A stretch of 64,000 bases of DNA from Modestobacter sp. VKM Ac-2984 (GCF_026967985.1 NZ_JAPVBJ010000002.1:226249-290248), one strand, 5' to 3'; positions 47,058-56,023 are shown, counted from the stretch's first letter. The notes: generated by a model from the letters alone, not told the origin. Numbers and translations: made by a program.

Positions 47058-47090
47058 GATGCATCGGTGTATCCAATACAGTTCTGCATC
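47058..47090. promoter_or_regulatory. Nested palindromic TetR operator over the tetR promoter
   Basis: Two inverted repeats share one centre at 47074: the outer GATGCA (47058-47063) / TGCATC (47085-47090) and the inner TGTAT (47068-47072) / ATACA (47076-47080). TACAGT at 47077-47082 is a good -10, eight bases before the GTG at 47091, so the promoter lies inside the operator and the mRNA is probably leaderless. Bound TetR would block it directly. Confidence 0.7.
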
Positions 47091-47717
47091 GTGAGCGACG
47101 TCGACCTGCAACGGCCCAAGCGCCGTCGTGAAGCAACCGTCGAGCGGCTGCTGGACGCCGCCCTGCAGACCTTCGCCGAGCAGGGCTTCGCCGCGGCCAG
47201 CGTCGAGGACATCTGCAGCCGCGGTGGGTTGACCCGCGGTGCCTTCTACTCCAGCTTCACGTCCAAGGACGAGCTGTTCGAGGCGCTGATGACCCGCGAG
47301 GTCGAGCGGGACCTCGCCCGGGTCGCCGAGCTCCTCACCGGCCTGGCCGATGAGCCGGACCCGCTCGCCGCCGCGGTCGACCGGGTGCTGGGCGCCTTCC
47401 GCTGCGACCGCACCTGGGCGCTGGTGGTCACCGAGTACACGCTGCACGCCGCCCGGAACCCCGAGGCCGCCGAGGTGCTGCGCCGGCACGACGAGCAGGT
47501 CGGCAGCCGGCTCGCCGACCTGGTCGACCGGATGGCCGCGGAGGCGGGGCTGGTCTTCACCCTGCCGGCGGCCGACCTCATCGGGGCGGCCACCGCGTTG
47601 CTCAGCGGGCTCACCGTCATGTCCCTCACCGCGCAGGGCGACCTCGAGCCCCTGCGCCGCACCGCCCTGCTCTCCCTCGTCCGCGGTGCCGTGTCGAGCA
47701 CCCCGACCACCCCCTGA
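47091..47717 (+). CDS. TetR family repressor
   Basis: 208 residues from GTG 47091. The DNA-binding domain is RRREATVERLLDAALQTFAEQGFAAASVEDICSRGGLTRGAFYSSFTSKDELFEALM (about 10-66). The C-terminal ligand domain has CDRTWALVVTEYTLHAARNPEAAEVLRRHDEQVG, an AcrR-like feature. It lies 23 bp before an MMPL exporter in the same direction and its own promoter carries a nested palindrome, so the pair is probably a self-repressed, ligand-induced efflux operon. The ligand is unknown. Confidence 0.92.
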   Translation: MSDVDLQRPKRRREATVERLLDAALQTFAEQGFAAASVEDICSRGGLTRGAFYSSFTSKDELFEALMTREVERDLARVAELLTGLADEPDPLAAAVDRVLGAFRCDRTWALVVTEYTLHAARNPEAAEVLRRHDEQVGSRLADLVDRMAAEAGLVFTLPAADLIGAATALLSGLTVMSLTAQGDLEPLRRTALLSLVRGAVSSTPTTP

Positions 47718-47740
47718 CCCGGCTGAACCCAGGAGAACCG

Positions 47741-49981
47741 ATGTCCACCCTGCTCTACCGGATCGGCCGCGCGGCCTATCGCCGTCGCGGGCTCTTCTCC
47801 GTGGCCTGGCTCGCGGTCCTCGGGCTCGTCGTGGGGCTCTTCCTCACCATCGGCGGGGAGTTCGACGACGAGTTCACGATCCCCGGCTCGGAGTCCCAGG
47901 CCGCGCTGGACCGGCTCGACGACGTCTCGCCCGCAGCGGCGGGGGCCGGTGCACAGCTGGTCTTCGTCGCGCCCGAGGGCGCCACGGTCGCCGACCCCGA
48001 GTACGCCGCCGCGATCGCGGAGACCGTGGCCGCCGCCGGCCAGGTCGACCAGGTCGCCGCCGTGCAGGACCCCTTCGCCACCCAGTCGATCAGCCCGGAC
48101 GGCCGCGCGGCCCTGGCCCCGGTGCAGTACTCGGTGCCGCCGCCCGAGCTCGGGGAGAACGCGCTCGAGGACCTGCAGGCGGCCGCCACCGCCGCCACGG
48201 ACGCGGGCCTGCAGGTCGAGGTCGGCGGGGCCGCCTTCAACACCGGTGCGGTGACCGTCGGCCCGCTGGAGCTCATCGGTGTCGCTGTCGCCGTCCTGGT
48301 GCTCGTGATCACCTTCGGGTCACTGCTCGCAGCCGGGATGAACCTGCTGACCGCGCTGGTCGGGGTGGGCATCGGGCTCACCGGGCTGCTGGCGACGTCC
48401 GGGATCATCACGCTGTCCTCGACCGCCCCGACGCTGGCGCTGATGATCGGCCTGGCGGTCGGCATCGACTACACGCTGTTCATCCTGTCCCGGCACCGCA
48501 GCCAGCTGGCCGCCGGCATGGACCCCGAGGAGTCCGCCGGGCGGGCCGCCGGCACCGCCGGTTCCGCGGTCGTGTTCGCCGGTCTGACCGTGATCATCGC
48601 GCTGTCCGGGCTCGCCGTCGTCGGCATCCCGTTCCTGACCGTGATGGGCCTGGGCGCCGCGGGGACGGTGCTGGTCGCCGTCCTGGTCGCGCTCACCCTG
48701 CTGCCCGCGCTGCTGGGCTTCGCCGGCGCCCGGCTGGTGCCCAAGCCCGGTTCCCGCGCCGCCCGGCGCGAGCACGCCCTCGCCGAGCACGCCGGGGCAC
48801 CGGCGCGCACCGGCGGCGCCCGGTGGGCCGCCTTCGTCACCCGCCGTCCGGTGCTCACCGTCCTGGTCACGGTCGTCGGCCTGCTGGTGATCGCGATCCC
48901 GGCGCTGCAGCTGCGGCTGGCCCTGCCCGACGCCAGCACCGCCCCCGAGGACAGCACCACCCGGCAGGCCTACGACGCGGTCAGCGAGTACTTCGGCCCG
49001 GGCGCCAACGGCCCGCTCATCGTCTTCCTCGACGGACTGGACCCGGCGACCGCCGAGCAGACGGCCGGCCAGGCCGCGGCGGCGATCGGTGGCACGCCGA
49101 CCGACCAGCCCGGGGAGTTCACCGGCGGGCTGGACGACGTCGCCTACGCGCTCCCCCAGGTGCTGGCCGACGGCACCGCCGCGATCGTCCAGGTGGTGCC
49201 GGAGAGCGGTCCGCAGGACGAGGCGACGACCGCGCTCGTGGCCGACCTGCGCGACCTCGCGGACGACCTGGAGGCCGACACCAGCGGGGACGTGACGGTC
49301 ACCGGGCAGACCGCCGTCGCCATCGACGTCTCCGACCGGCTGGGCGGTGCCCTGCTGCCGTTCACCCTGGTCGTCGTCGGCCTGGCGCTGGTCCTCCTGC
49401 TGCTGGTGTTCCGCTCGATCCTGGTGCCGATCAAGGCCGCGCTGGGCTTCCTGCTCTCGGTGGGCGCCTCGTTCGGTGCCGTCGTCGCGGTCTTCCAGTG
49501 GGGCTGGCTGATGGACGTCTTCGGCGTGCCGGCCACCGGCCCGGTGATCAGCTTCATGCCGATCCTGCTGATGGCGGTGCTCTTCGGCCTGGCCATGGAC
49601 TACGAGGTCTTCCTCGTCTCCCGGATGCGGGAGGAGTTCGTGCACGGGGCCGCTCCGCGGGAGGCGGTGGTCGCCGGCATGCGGCACGCGTCCCGGGTGG
49701 TCGTCGCGGCGGCGCTGATCATGTTCTCGGTGTTCGGCAGCTTCGTGACCATCGAGGACGTGACCGTCAAGGCGATCGCCTTCGGCCTGGCGGTCGGCGT
49801 CCTGGTGGACGCCTTCGTCGTCCGGATGACGCTGGTGCCCGCGGTGCTGGCCCTGCTGGGTCGCTCGGCCTGGTGGCTGCCGCGCTGGCTGGACCGGCTG
49901 CTCCCCGACCTGGACGTCGAGGGTGCCAAGCTCGGCCGGACCGTCGAGGTCGAGCGCACCCCCGAGCCGGTGGGCAGCTGA
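47741..49981 (+). CDS. MMPL family (RND) transporter
   Basis: 746 residues with AGGAGAA ahead of the ATG. RND topology: a first helix (about 15-40), a periplasmic loop with DDEFTIPGSESQAALDRL, a block of five or so helices including LALMIGLAVGIDYTLFILSRHRSQL (the Asp-Tyr proton-relay motif), a second single helix near 375, a second loop, and a second helix block with LLMAVLFGLAMDYEVFLVSRMREEF, the matching relay motif. It exports lipids or drugs using the proton gradient. Shorter than mycobacterial MmpL proteins and typical of the soil actinobacterial drug-efflux type. Operon with tetR. Confidence 0.94.
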   Translation: MSTLLYRIGRAAYRRRGLFSVAWLAVLGLVVGLFLTIGGEFDDEFTIPGSESQAALDRLDDVSPAAAGAGAQLVFVAPEGATVADPEYAAAIAETVAAAGQVDQVAAVQDPFATQSISPDGRAALAPVQYSVPPPELGENALEDLQAAATAATDAGLQVEVGGAAFNTGAVTVGPLELIGVAVAVLVLVITFGSLLAAGMNLLTALVGVGIGLTGLLATSGIITLSSTAPTLALMIGLAVGIDYTLFILSRHRSQLAAGMDPEESAGRAAGTAGSAVVFAGLTVIIALSGLAVVGIPFLTVMGLGAAGTVLVAVLVALTLLPALLGFAGARLVPKPGSRAARREHALAEHAGAPARTGGARWAAFVTRRPVLTVLVTVVGLLVIAIPALQLRLALPDASTAPEDSTTRQAYDAVSEYFGPGANGPLIVFLDGLDPATAEQTAGQAAAAIGGTPTDQPGEFTGGLDDVAYALPQVLADGTAAIVQVVPESGPQDEATTALVADLRDLADDLEADTSGDVTVTGQTAVAIDVSDRLGGALLPFTLVVVGLALVLLLLVFRSILVPIKAALGFLLSVGASFGAVVAVFQWGWLMDVFGVPATGPVISFMPILLMAVLFGLAMDYEVFLVSRMREEFVHGAAPREAVVAGMRHASRVVVAAALIMFSVFGSFVTIEDVTVKAIAFGLAVGVLVDAFVVRMTLVPAVLALLGRSAWWLPRWLDRLLPDLDVEGAKLGRTVEVERTPEPVGS

Positions 49982-49986
49982 ACGGA

Positions 49987-50022
49987 CCCGGGTCCCGGTT
50001 CCACGTGGAACCGGGACCCGGG
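49987..50022. other. 36-bp perfect palindrome with a perfect parS core
   Basis: GTTCCACGTGGAAC occupies 49998-50011 and the symmetry extends 11 bp further on each side (CCCGGGTCCCG on the left, its complement on the right) with no mismatch. It lies 5 bp after the MMPL stop codon, so it may act both as a parS site and as a terminator for the tetR-mmpL operon. Confidence 0.75.
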
Positions 50023-50055
50023 GGCAGGATGGGGCCGACGGCGAGGAGGCCTGAC

Positions 50056-50994
50056 GTGAACGAGTTCGATCTGGTGCTGCCGACGGCGGTCGACGTCCGC
50101 GAGGTCGGGATGCGGGACGGGCTCCAGCTGGAAGATCCGGTCCCCCTGGCCGGCAAGCTGGCCATGCTCGAGGCCCTGGTGGCCACCGGTGTCCGGCGGA
50201 TCGAGGTCACCTCCTTCGTCTCGCCGAAGGCGGTGCCCGCCCTGGCCGACGCCGACCAGGTCGCCGCCGAGCTGCATCGTTTCGACGGCGTGCACTTCTC
50301 CGCCCTGGTGGCCAACCCGCGGGGCGCCGTCCGCGCGGTCGACGCGGGGATCGCGCACCTGGAGTACGTCGTCTCCGCCGCCGACTCGCACAGCCGCGCC
50401 AACGCCGGCCGCTCCACCGCCGAGGCGGTCGCCGCGGTCGGGGAGATCGCCGAGCTGGCCCACGGCGCCGGCGGCTCCCTGGAGGTCATCGTCGCCACCG
50501 CCTGGGACTGCCCGTTCGACGGGCGGACGCCGGTGGCCCGCACCGTGGACGTCACCCGGGCCGCGGTCACCGCCGGCGCCGACCAGCTCTGCCTGGGCGA
50601 CACGATCGGCACGACCACCCCGGCCCGCGTCGTCCGGCTGCTCGACGAGGTCCGCCGGGCCTGCCCGGGGGTGCCGCTGGGCGTGCACTTCCACGACACC
50701 CGCGGCACCGGCCAGGCCAACGCCCTGGCGGCCCTGCAGGCCGGCATCACCCAGCTCGATGCCTCGGTCGGCGGCCTGGGTGGGTGCCCGTTCGCCCCTG
50801 GCGCCAGCGGCAACATCGCCACCGAGGAGCTCGTCTACTGGCTGGCCGACGCCGACGTGGCGACCGGCATCGACCTGGACGCCGTCCTGGCCGCGGCCGC
50901 GGTCACCGAGCGGGCCGTCGGCCACGAGCTGCCCAGCTCGCTGTTCCGGGCCGGGGGCCGCAACGAGCCCCGCGGCGCGGTCCTGCCGGCCTGA
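50056..50994 (+). CDS. Hydroxymethylglutaryl-CoA lyase
   Basis: 312 residues from GTG 50056 with GAGGAGG ahead. It cleaves HMG-CoA to acetoacetate and acetyl-CoA at the end of leucine breakdown. HMGL-type TIM barrel: VDVREVGMRDGLQLEDPVPLAGKLAMLEALVATGVRRIEVTSFVSPKAVPALADAD, CLGDTIGTTTPARVV, GVHFHDTRGTGQANALAALQAGI (metal His residues) and SVGGLGGCPFAPGASGNIATEELVY with the catalytic Cys of the GxGGCPxAPGxxGN signature. The other leucine-pathway genes are not adjacent, so a close relative acting on another 3-hydroxyacyl-CoA cannot be excluded. Confidence 0.93.
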   Translation: MNEFDLVLPTAVDVREVGMRDGLQLEDPVPLAGKLAMLEALVATGVRRIEVTSFVSPKAVPALADADQVAAELHRFDGVHFSALVANPRGAVRAVDAGIAHLEYVVSAADSHSRANAGRSTAEAVAAVGEIAELAHGAGGSLEVIVATAWDCPFDGRTPVARTVDVTRAAVTAGADQLCLGDTIGTTTPARVVRLLDEVRRACPGVPLGVHFHDTRGTGQANALAALQAGITQLDASVGGLGGCPFAPGASGNIATEELVYWLADADVATGIDLDAVLAAAAVTERAVGHELPSSLFRAGGRNEPRGAVLPA

Positions 50995-51051
50995 CCATGG
51001 GTGACCGGTCGCACGGTGCCCCACCGGGTCGCGCGTGATGGGATCGACGGT

Positions 51052-51576
51052 GTGAACCCAGGCGCGGACGTCCCCCCGGCAGTGGTCGACCCCTCGGTGA
51101 TGCGGGACGTGCTCGGGCACTTCGTCTCCGGCGTCACCGTGGTGACGGCGATGACCACCGACGGCCCGGTGGGCTTCACCTGCCAGTCGTTCAGCTCGCT
51201 GTCCCTGGACCCGCCGCTGGTCGCCTTCGCCCCGGCCCGCACCTCGCGCACCTGGCCGCTGCTCCGCGAGGCCGGCAGCTTCTGCGTCAACGTCCTCGCC
51301 GACGAGCAGAGCGGCCTGTCCCGGCAGTTCGCCCGCTCCGGCACCGACAAGTACGCCGGGGTGCAGTGGGCACCGAGCCCGCACGGCGCTCCCGTGCTCG
51401 CCGACGTCGTCGCCTGGATCGACAGCGAGCTGTGGGCCGAGTACGACGGGGGTGACCACACCATCGTCGTCGCCCGGGTGCTGGACCTCGGCGCCGACGC
51501 CTCTCGCACGCCGCTGCTGTTCCACCGCGGCGCCTACGGTCTCCAGCAGGCCCGGCTGGACCCCGAGGAGCGCTGA
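51052..51576 (+). CDS. Flavin reductase-like FMN-binding protein
   Basis: 174 residues from GTG 51052 (an earlier start at 51001 would add 17 residues without family similarity). Flavin reductase domain: VMRDVLGHFVSGVTVVTAMTTDGPVGFTCQSFSSLSLDPPLVAFAPARTSRTWPLLREAGSFCVNVLADEQSGLSRQFA, then DHTIVVARVLDLG and PLLFHRGAYG. It uses NAD(P)H to reduce flavin for a partner mono-oxygenase (HpaC/DIM6 type). No such partner is nearby. It is 57 bp downstream of the HMG-CoA lyase, possibly the same transcript. Confidence 0.9.
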   Translation: MNPGADVPPAVVDPSVMRDVLGHFVSGVTVVTAMTTDGPVGFTCQSFSSLSLDPPLVAFAPARTSRTWPLLREAGSFCVNVLADEQSGLSRQFARSGTDKYAGVQWAPSPHGAPVLADVVAWIDSELWAEYDGGDHTIVVARVLDLGADASRTPLLFHRGAYGLQQARLDPEER

Positions 51577-51589
51577 ACCCGAGGAGCCC

Positions 51590-53932
51590 TCAGACCCGCT
51601 GGCCGAAGCGCAGGGCGAGCACGGCGACGTCGTCCCGGCGGTCCGGGTCCGCGCCGACGGCGTGCAGGCACAGCGCGGCCGGGTCGTCGTCGACCGGCGC
51701 GTCGCGCAGCCGCTGCACCAGTGCGGCGATCCCCTGGTCCAGGTCCTCGCCAGGTCGCTCGATCAGCCCGTCGGTGTAAGCCACCAGCGTCGCCCCGGGC
51801 GGGATGCTCACCGCGCGGGACTGCCGCCGGTGCAGCACGTCGACGCCGATGAGCATCCCCGTGATCCCGTCGAGCATCTCGACCGTGCCGTCGACGTGGC
51901 GCAGCATCAGGGGCGGGTGCCCGGCGTTGGCCAGCTGCAGCCGCCAGGGCTCGCCCTCGGCGCTGGGCCGCTCGACCCGGCCGTAGATCATCGTCGCCAT
52001 CCGGGCCACGTGCAGGCCCTGCACCAGCCGGTCGACCCGGCCGAGGATCTCCCCCGGGTCGCCCTCGCCGGCGTCCCAGGCGCAGGCCCGCAGCAGACCG
52101 CGCAGGTGCCCCATCGCGGCGGCCGCGGCGACGTCGTGCCCGACGACGTCGCCCACGGCCAGCCCCACGCTGCCGTCGGGCAGGTGCAGCAGGTCGTAGA
52201 AGTCACCGCCGACGTCGGCGGCGCTCGACGCGCTGAGGTAGTGCGCCGCGGCCTCGACGCCGGGGATCTCCGGCAGCTCCGGCAGCAGGGACCGCTGCAG
52301 GGTCTCGGCGACGGTGTGCTCCTGCTGGTACAGCCGAACGTTGTCCATCGCCATGGCGGCCCGGCGGGAGAGGTCCCGGGCCAGGTCGACGTCGTCGGCG
52401 CCGAACCGCCGCGCCTGGGTCTCGGCGACCAGGGTGAGTGCGCCGAGCGTGCGACGGCGGGCGACCAGCGGCACGGTGAGCTGCGAGGAGGTGCCCAGCT
52501 CGGCCATCACCTCGCGCAGCGCGGGGTCGGGGGCGGCCGCCAGCAGGATCTCGTCGGTGATCTCCGGGACGAGGACCGGTTCGCTGGATCGGAGGACCCG
52601 CCGGATGGGGGCGGCGTCGGGCAGGTCGGCGATGCGCAGCGCGGCGAAGCGGCGCAGCTCCTCAGTCAGCCCTCGCCGGTGGGCGGAGGAGGTACCGGTG
52701 ACCGCGCCGTGCTCGTCGACCAGCGTGAGGAAGACCCAGTCGGCCAGCAGCGGCACGCACAGCGAGGCCAGCCGGTCGAGCAGGTCGTCCATGTCCAGGG
52801 TCGCGCTGAGGGTGCTGGTGGCCTCGGCCATCAGCGCCAGCCGGCTCTGTGCCCGCTCGGCCTCGACCCGGGCGGCGTCGGCGGCAGCGTGGGCCTCTTC
52901 GGCGTCGCGGCGGGCGGCCTGCTCGGCGGCGAACGCGGCCTTGCGGTCGTCCTCGACCCGCACCCGTTCGGTCACGTCGGTCTGCACGCCGACGAAGCTG
53001 ACCAGCTCGCCCTCGCCGTCGAACACCGGGCTGATCGACAGCTGGTTCCAGAAGGCCGTGCCGTCCTTGCGGTAGTTCAGCAGCGTGGTGGTGACCGGCT
53101 GCTCGTCGCGCAGCGCCTGGCGCAGGTCGGCGATGGCCTTCTCCTCCGTCGCCGGGCCCTGCAGGAAGCGGCAGTTGCGCCCGACGCTCTCCTCGTAGGT
53201 GTAGCCGCTGATCCGGGTGAAGGAGGGGTTGACCCACACCAGCGGGTCGTCCTCCTGCCGGGGGTCGGTGATGGTGAAGGCGATGTCGGTGGCGACGACG
53301 GCGCGCTCGCGCAGCGCCTGCAGCTGGGCCTCGGGGTCGGCCGCATCGGTGGGCCCGTCGAGCTGCAGGAAGACCACCAGCGACATCCGCTGTTCGCTGT
53401 CGTCCCGGGACAGCGGGAAGCCGCTCACCCACAGCACCTGGTCGCCGTCGAGCTCCTCGTCGGCGGCCCGCCGTTCGTCCGAACTGCGCCGGGGGTTGAG
53501 CCGGACGGCCTCGCCGGCGACCAGCCGGCCGGCAGCGACATCGGACAGCGGTCCGGCAGACCGCGCCAGTGGTGCACCGGACAGGTCGGTGAGGCCGGCC
53601 GAGGCCCCCCAGGTGTCGACGCCGACCGGCAGGCGCACGTTCCCGGCCAGCTCGATCGCCGCGGAGTTGGCGTAGATCACCGTGCCAGCGGCCTGGTCGA
53701 TGACCAGCACGGCGACCGGGACGTCGGAGAGGACACCGGGCAGCGCCGCCTGGGCGCCGCGGTGGGTGTCGGTGCCCGCGACGATCGCCTCGGCGGCCCC
53801 GACGACCGATGCCTGCTGGCGGCTCTGCTCGTCCTGGTCGGACGAGGCCGGGAGGACCTCGGTCAACGCTGCGGCGGCCTCGGGTGGCACCTGACGGGTG
53901 CCCGGGCCCCCGGGTCGTCTGTCTGACGGCAC
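51590..53932 (-). CDS. PAS-LOV-GAF-SpoIIE photoreceptor phosphatase
   Basis: 780 residues, probably cytoplasmic. PAS (about 65-195, VPVAVLVIDQAAGTVIYANSAAIEL). Then a LOV domain (about 213-325): TITDPRQEDDPLVWVNPSFTRISGYTYEESV followed by GRNCRFLQGP, where Cys254 is the flavin-adduct cysteine, Asn286 and Asn296 (NYRKDG, FWNQLSISP) and Gln317 (VGVQTDVT) are the flavin contacts of blue-light receptors such as YtvA. A coiled coil (325-365), GAF (370-535) and the PPM/SpoIIE phosphatase (about 555-778) with GGDFYDLL (575-582), GDVVGHDVAAAAAMG (594-608), NAGHPPLML, VAYTDGLIE and RRDDVAVLAL follow. Blue light should modulate dephosphorylation of an anti-anti-sigma factor. Its targets are not in the window. 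Confidence 0.95.
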   Translation of the reverse strand: MPSDRRPGGPGTRQVPPEAAAALTEVLPASSDQDEQSRQQASVVGAAEAIVAGTDTHRGAQAALPGVLSDVPVAVLVIDQAAGTVIYANSAAIELAGNVRLPVGVDTWGASAGLTDLSGAPLARSAGPLSDVAAGRLVAGEAVRLNPRRSSDERRAADEELDGDQVLWVSGFPLSRDDSEQRMSLVVFLQLDGPTDAADPEAQLQALRERAVVATDIAFTITDPRQEDDPLVWVNPSFTRISGYTYEESVGRNCRFLQGPATEEKAIADLRQALRDEQPVTTTLLNYRKDGTAFWNQLSISPVFDGEGELVSFVGVQTDVTERVRVEDDRKAAFAAEQAARRDAEEAHAAADAARVEAERAQSRLALMAEATSTLSATLDMDDLLDRLASLCVPLLADWVFLTLVDEHGAVTGTSSAHRRGLTEELRRFAALRIADLPDAAPIRRVLRSSEPVLVPEITDEILLAAAPDPALREVMAELGTSSQLTVPLVARRRTLGALTLVAETQARRFGADDVDLARDLSRRAAMAMDNVRLYQQEHTVAETLQRSLLPELPEIPGVEAAAHYLSASSAADVGGDFYDLLHLPDGSVGLAVGDVVGHDVAAAAAMGHLRGLLRACAWDAGEGDPGEILGRVDRLVQGLHVARMATMIYGRVERPSAEGEPWRLQLANAGHPPLMLRHVDGTVEMLDGITGMLIGVDVLHRRQSRAVSIPPGATLVAYTDGLIERPGEDLDQGIAALVQRLRDAPVDDDPAALCLHAVGADPDRRDDVAVLALRFGQRV

Positions 53933-53938
53933 CGAGTG

Positions 53939-53966
53939 ATTTTAGGAGATGCGCATCGGTTGCGCA
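53939..53966 (-). promoter_or_regulatory. Leaderless promoter of the LOV phosphatase with TGCGCA pair
   Basis: Read on the minus strand TAAAAT (53944-53939) is a perfect -10, six bases before the GTG start, so the mRNA is probably leaderless. Just upstream are two TGCGCA hexamers (53950-53955 and 53961-53966) 11 bp apart, one inside the palindrome GATGCGCATC (53948-53957); they could be an operator. Confidence 0.5.
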
Positions 53967-54007
53967 CCACGGAGTGTCGTCGGCCAGGCCGGTGTCACCC
54001 GTGCGGG

Positions 54008-54511
54008 TCACCCGGCGTGGGCGGTCCCGCCGGTCGGTGGACGCGCGTCGGCGACCCGGGACTGGTGGCGAAGCCACAGCAGACCGAGCACCGGGAGCAG
54101 CAGCGGGACGTAGCCGTAGCCCTGCCCGTAGCCCGACCACACGGTGGCGTCCGGGAACGCCGCCGGGTCCAGCAGGGAGAGCGTGCCCACCACCAGCACG
54201 CCGGCCAGTTCGATCGAGCAGGCGACCACGGCGGTGTGGCGGCCACCGCGACCACCGCGGGCCAGCCCGACCGTGGCGATGACGTAGACCACCGCGGCCA
54301 CGGCCGACAGCAGGTAGGCCAGCGGCGCCTCGTCGAACTGCGTCGACAGCTGGACCGCCGCCCGGGCGCCTGCGGCGAGGGCGAACACCCCGTAGAGCGC
54401 GACCAGCACCCGCCCCGGGCCGCGGATCGTGCCCGGGTCGGCGGACGTCCCCTCCGCGGCCGGCCGGCCCAGCGCGCCGCCGCCGTCGGGCGCCCGACCG
54501 TCGTCAGCCAC
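54008..54511 (-). CDS. Small integral membrane protein (actinobacterial, WSGYGQGYG motif)
   Basis: 167 residues with four membrane helices (about 33-53, 62-83, 90-112 and 128-145) after a disordered cytoplasmic N terminus. The loop before the last helix contains VWSGYGQGYGYVPLLLPVLGLLWLRH, a motif recurring in uncharacterised actinobacterial membrane proteins. Its start overlaps the end of the next upstream gene (8 bp), so both form an operon. No function known. Confidence 0.78.
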   Translation of the reverse strand: MADDGRAPDGGGALGRPAAEGTSADPGTIRGPGRVLVALYGVFALAAGARAAVQLSTQFDEAPLAYLLSAVAAVVYVIATVGLARGGRGGRHTAVVACSIELAGVLVVGTLSLLDPAAFPDATVWSGYGQGYGYVPLLLPVLGLLWLRHQSRVADARPPTGGTAHAG

Positions 54512-54869
54512 CGGTGACCTCCCACAGGTCCAGCAGCCGCCAGAGCATCACGGCGACGGCCAGCGCGGCGACCCCGAGCACCGTCCCCGCCCAGCGGGTG
54601 GGATCGGAACGGGCCCAGAGCAGCCCGGCGATCGGCAGCAGCACGACGCTGAGCAGGTAGGCGAGGAAGGTGGCCAGGTCCTCGGGTCGGTCCCCGCCCG
54701 CGAGCGCTGCCACCGCCACGCCGAGCTGCACCAGCAGCAGCAGCTCCAGCAGCCCGGCGCCGGCCAGGTGTGCGGTGCCGATCCGGCGGCGCAGCGCCGT
54801 GCTCAGCCCACCGAGGGCGGCCAGCACGACGGCGACGACGGTCGCGGCGACGACGAGCGGTGTGCTCAC
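54504..54869 (-). CDS. Small integral membrane protein
   Basis: 121 residues, four membrane helices (about 4-22, 36-58, 66-84 and 92-112) with short loops, one carrying GGDRPEDLATFLAYLLS. No recognisable domain. It lies upstream of and overlaps the other small membrane protein; the two have complementary length and may form a complex. Function unknown. Confidence 0.75.
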   Translation of the reverse strand: MSTPLVVAATVVAVVLAALGGLSTALRRRIGTAHLAGAGLLELLLLVQLGVAVAALAGGDRPEDLATFLAYLLSVVLLPIAGLLWARSDPTRWAGTVLGVAALAVAVMLWRLLDLWEVTGG

Positions 54870-54923
54870 CGGTGGTGGCCGGTCAGGATGGGTGGCACGT
54901 CCCCATCCTGCCCGGCGGCCGGA

Positions 54924-55916
54924 TCAGCGGTGCACGGTGGACATGTCCGGGTACCGGTCGCCGGCCGCAGCCCCGGCCGGGGCGGCCTCGTCCAGCGCCC
55001 GCAGGTCCTCCTCGGTGAGGACGACGTCGGCGGCGGCCGCGTTCTCTTCCAGGTACCGCACCCGCTTGGTGCCCGGGATCGGCACGACCGCCGGGGCGCC
55101 GGCCCGGCCCGACTGGGCCATCACCCAGGCCAGCGCGAGCTGGGTGGCGGTGACGCCCTTCGCCTCGGCGAGCTCGCGGACCCGGTCGACGAGCTGCAGG
55201 TTCCGGATGAACGCCGCCCCCTGGAAGCGGGGGTTGCGCCGGCGGAAGTCGTCGGGCTCGAGGTCGTCGATGCTGCGGATCTGCCCGGAGAGGAAGCCGC
55301 GGCCGATCGGTGAGTAGGCGACGAACCCGATGCCCAGTTCGGCGCAGGTGGCCAGCACGCCGTCCTCCTCCGGGTCGCGGGTCCACAGCGAGTACTCGGT
55401 CTGCAGCGCGGTGACCGGCAGGACGGCGTGCGCCCGGCGGATGGTGTCGGGCGCGGCCTCGGAGATCCCCGCGTGCCGGATCTTCCCGGCCTCCACCAGC
55501 TCCGCGAGTGCGCCCCAGGTCTCCTCGATGGGCACGGTCGTGTCGACCCGGTGCTGGTAGTAGAGGTCGATGACGTCGACGCCCAGCCGCTGCAGCGAGG
55601 CGTCGCAGGCGCGGTGCACGTACTCGGCACGGCCGTTGATCCGGACGAAGGAACCGTCCTCGCCGCGCTCGTTGCCGAACTTGGTGGCCAGCACCACCTC
55701 GTCGCGGCGGCCGGCGATGGCCTGACCGACGAGGCGTTCGTTGGTGAAGGGGCCGTACATGTCGGCGGTGTCGAGGAACGTGACGCCGAGGTCGAGGGCC
55801 CGCTGGACGGTGCGCTCGGCCTCGGCCTGGTCTCCGGTGCCGTAGAACTCGCTCATCCCCATGCAGCCCAGGCCCTGGGCGGAGACGGTCAGGTCGCGGA
55901 GCATGCGTGTCTGCAT
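54924..55916 (-). CDS. Aldo/keto reductase (AKR13-like)
   Basis: 330 residues from ATG 55914-55916. It should reduce aldehydes or ketones with NADPH. TIM-barrel motifs: [35 protein letters not shown] with Asp and Tyr of the catalytic tetrad, [11 protein letters not shown] with the Lys, DLYYQHRVD with the His, and [14 protein letters not shown]. The C terminus [17 protein letters not shown] binds the NADPH phosphate (Lys, Arg). Divergent from ngg across a 107-bp region that carries a parS site. Substrate unknown. Confidence 0.93.
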   Translation of the reverse strand: MQTRMLRDLTVSAQGLGCMGMSEFYGTGDQAEAERTVQRALDLGVTFLDTADMYGPFTNERLVGQAIAGRRDEVVLATKFGNERGEDGSFVRINGRAEYVHRACDASLQRLGVDVIDLYYQHRVDTTVPIEETWGALAELVEAGKIRHAGISEAAPDTIRRAHAVLPVTALQTEYSLWTRDPEEDGVLATCAELGIGFVAYSPIGRGFLSGQIRSIDDLEPDDFRRRNPRFQGAAFIRNLQLVDRVRELAEAKGVTATQLALAWVMAQSGRAGAPAVVPIPGTKRVRYLEENAAAADVVLTEEDLRALDEAAPAGAAAGDRYPDMSTVHR

Positions 55917-55976
55917 GGCCCCACCCTGCCCGCCGGCCAGCGGTCGCAACCCGAGCAGGGCGGTGACCGGCGCCTG

Positions 55977-55990
55977 GTTCCACGTGGAAC
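55977..55990. other. parS site (perfect)
   Basis: GTTCCACGTGGAAC, the third exact copy in the window. It lies in the intergenic region between the divergent aldo/keto reductase and ngg genes, 34 bp upstream of the ngg start. Confidence 0.75.
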
Positions 55991-56023
55991 GCGTCGGAAA
56001 CGGCGGTCACCTACGGTGGGCGG

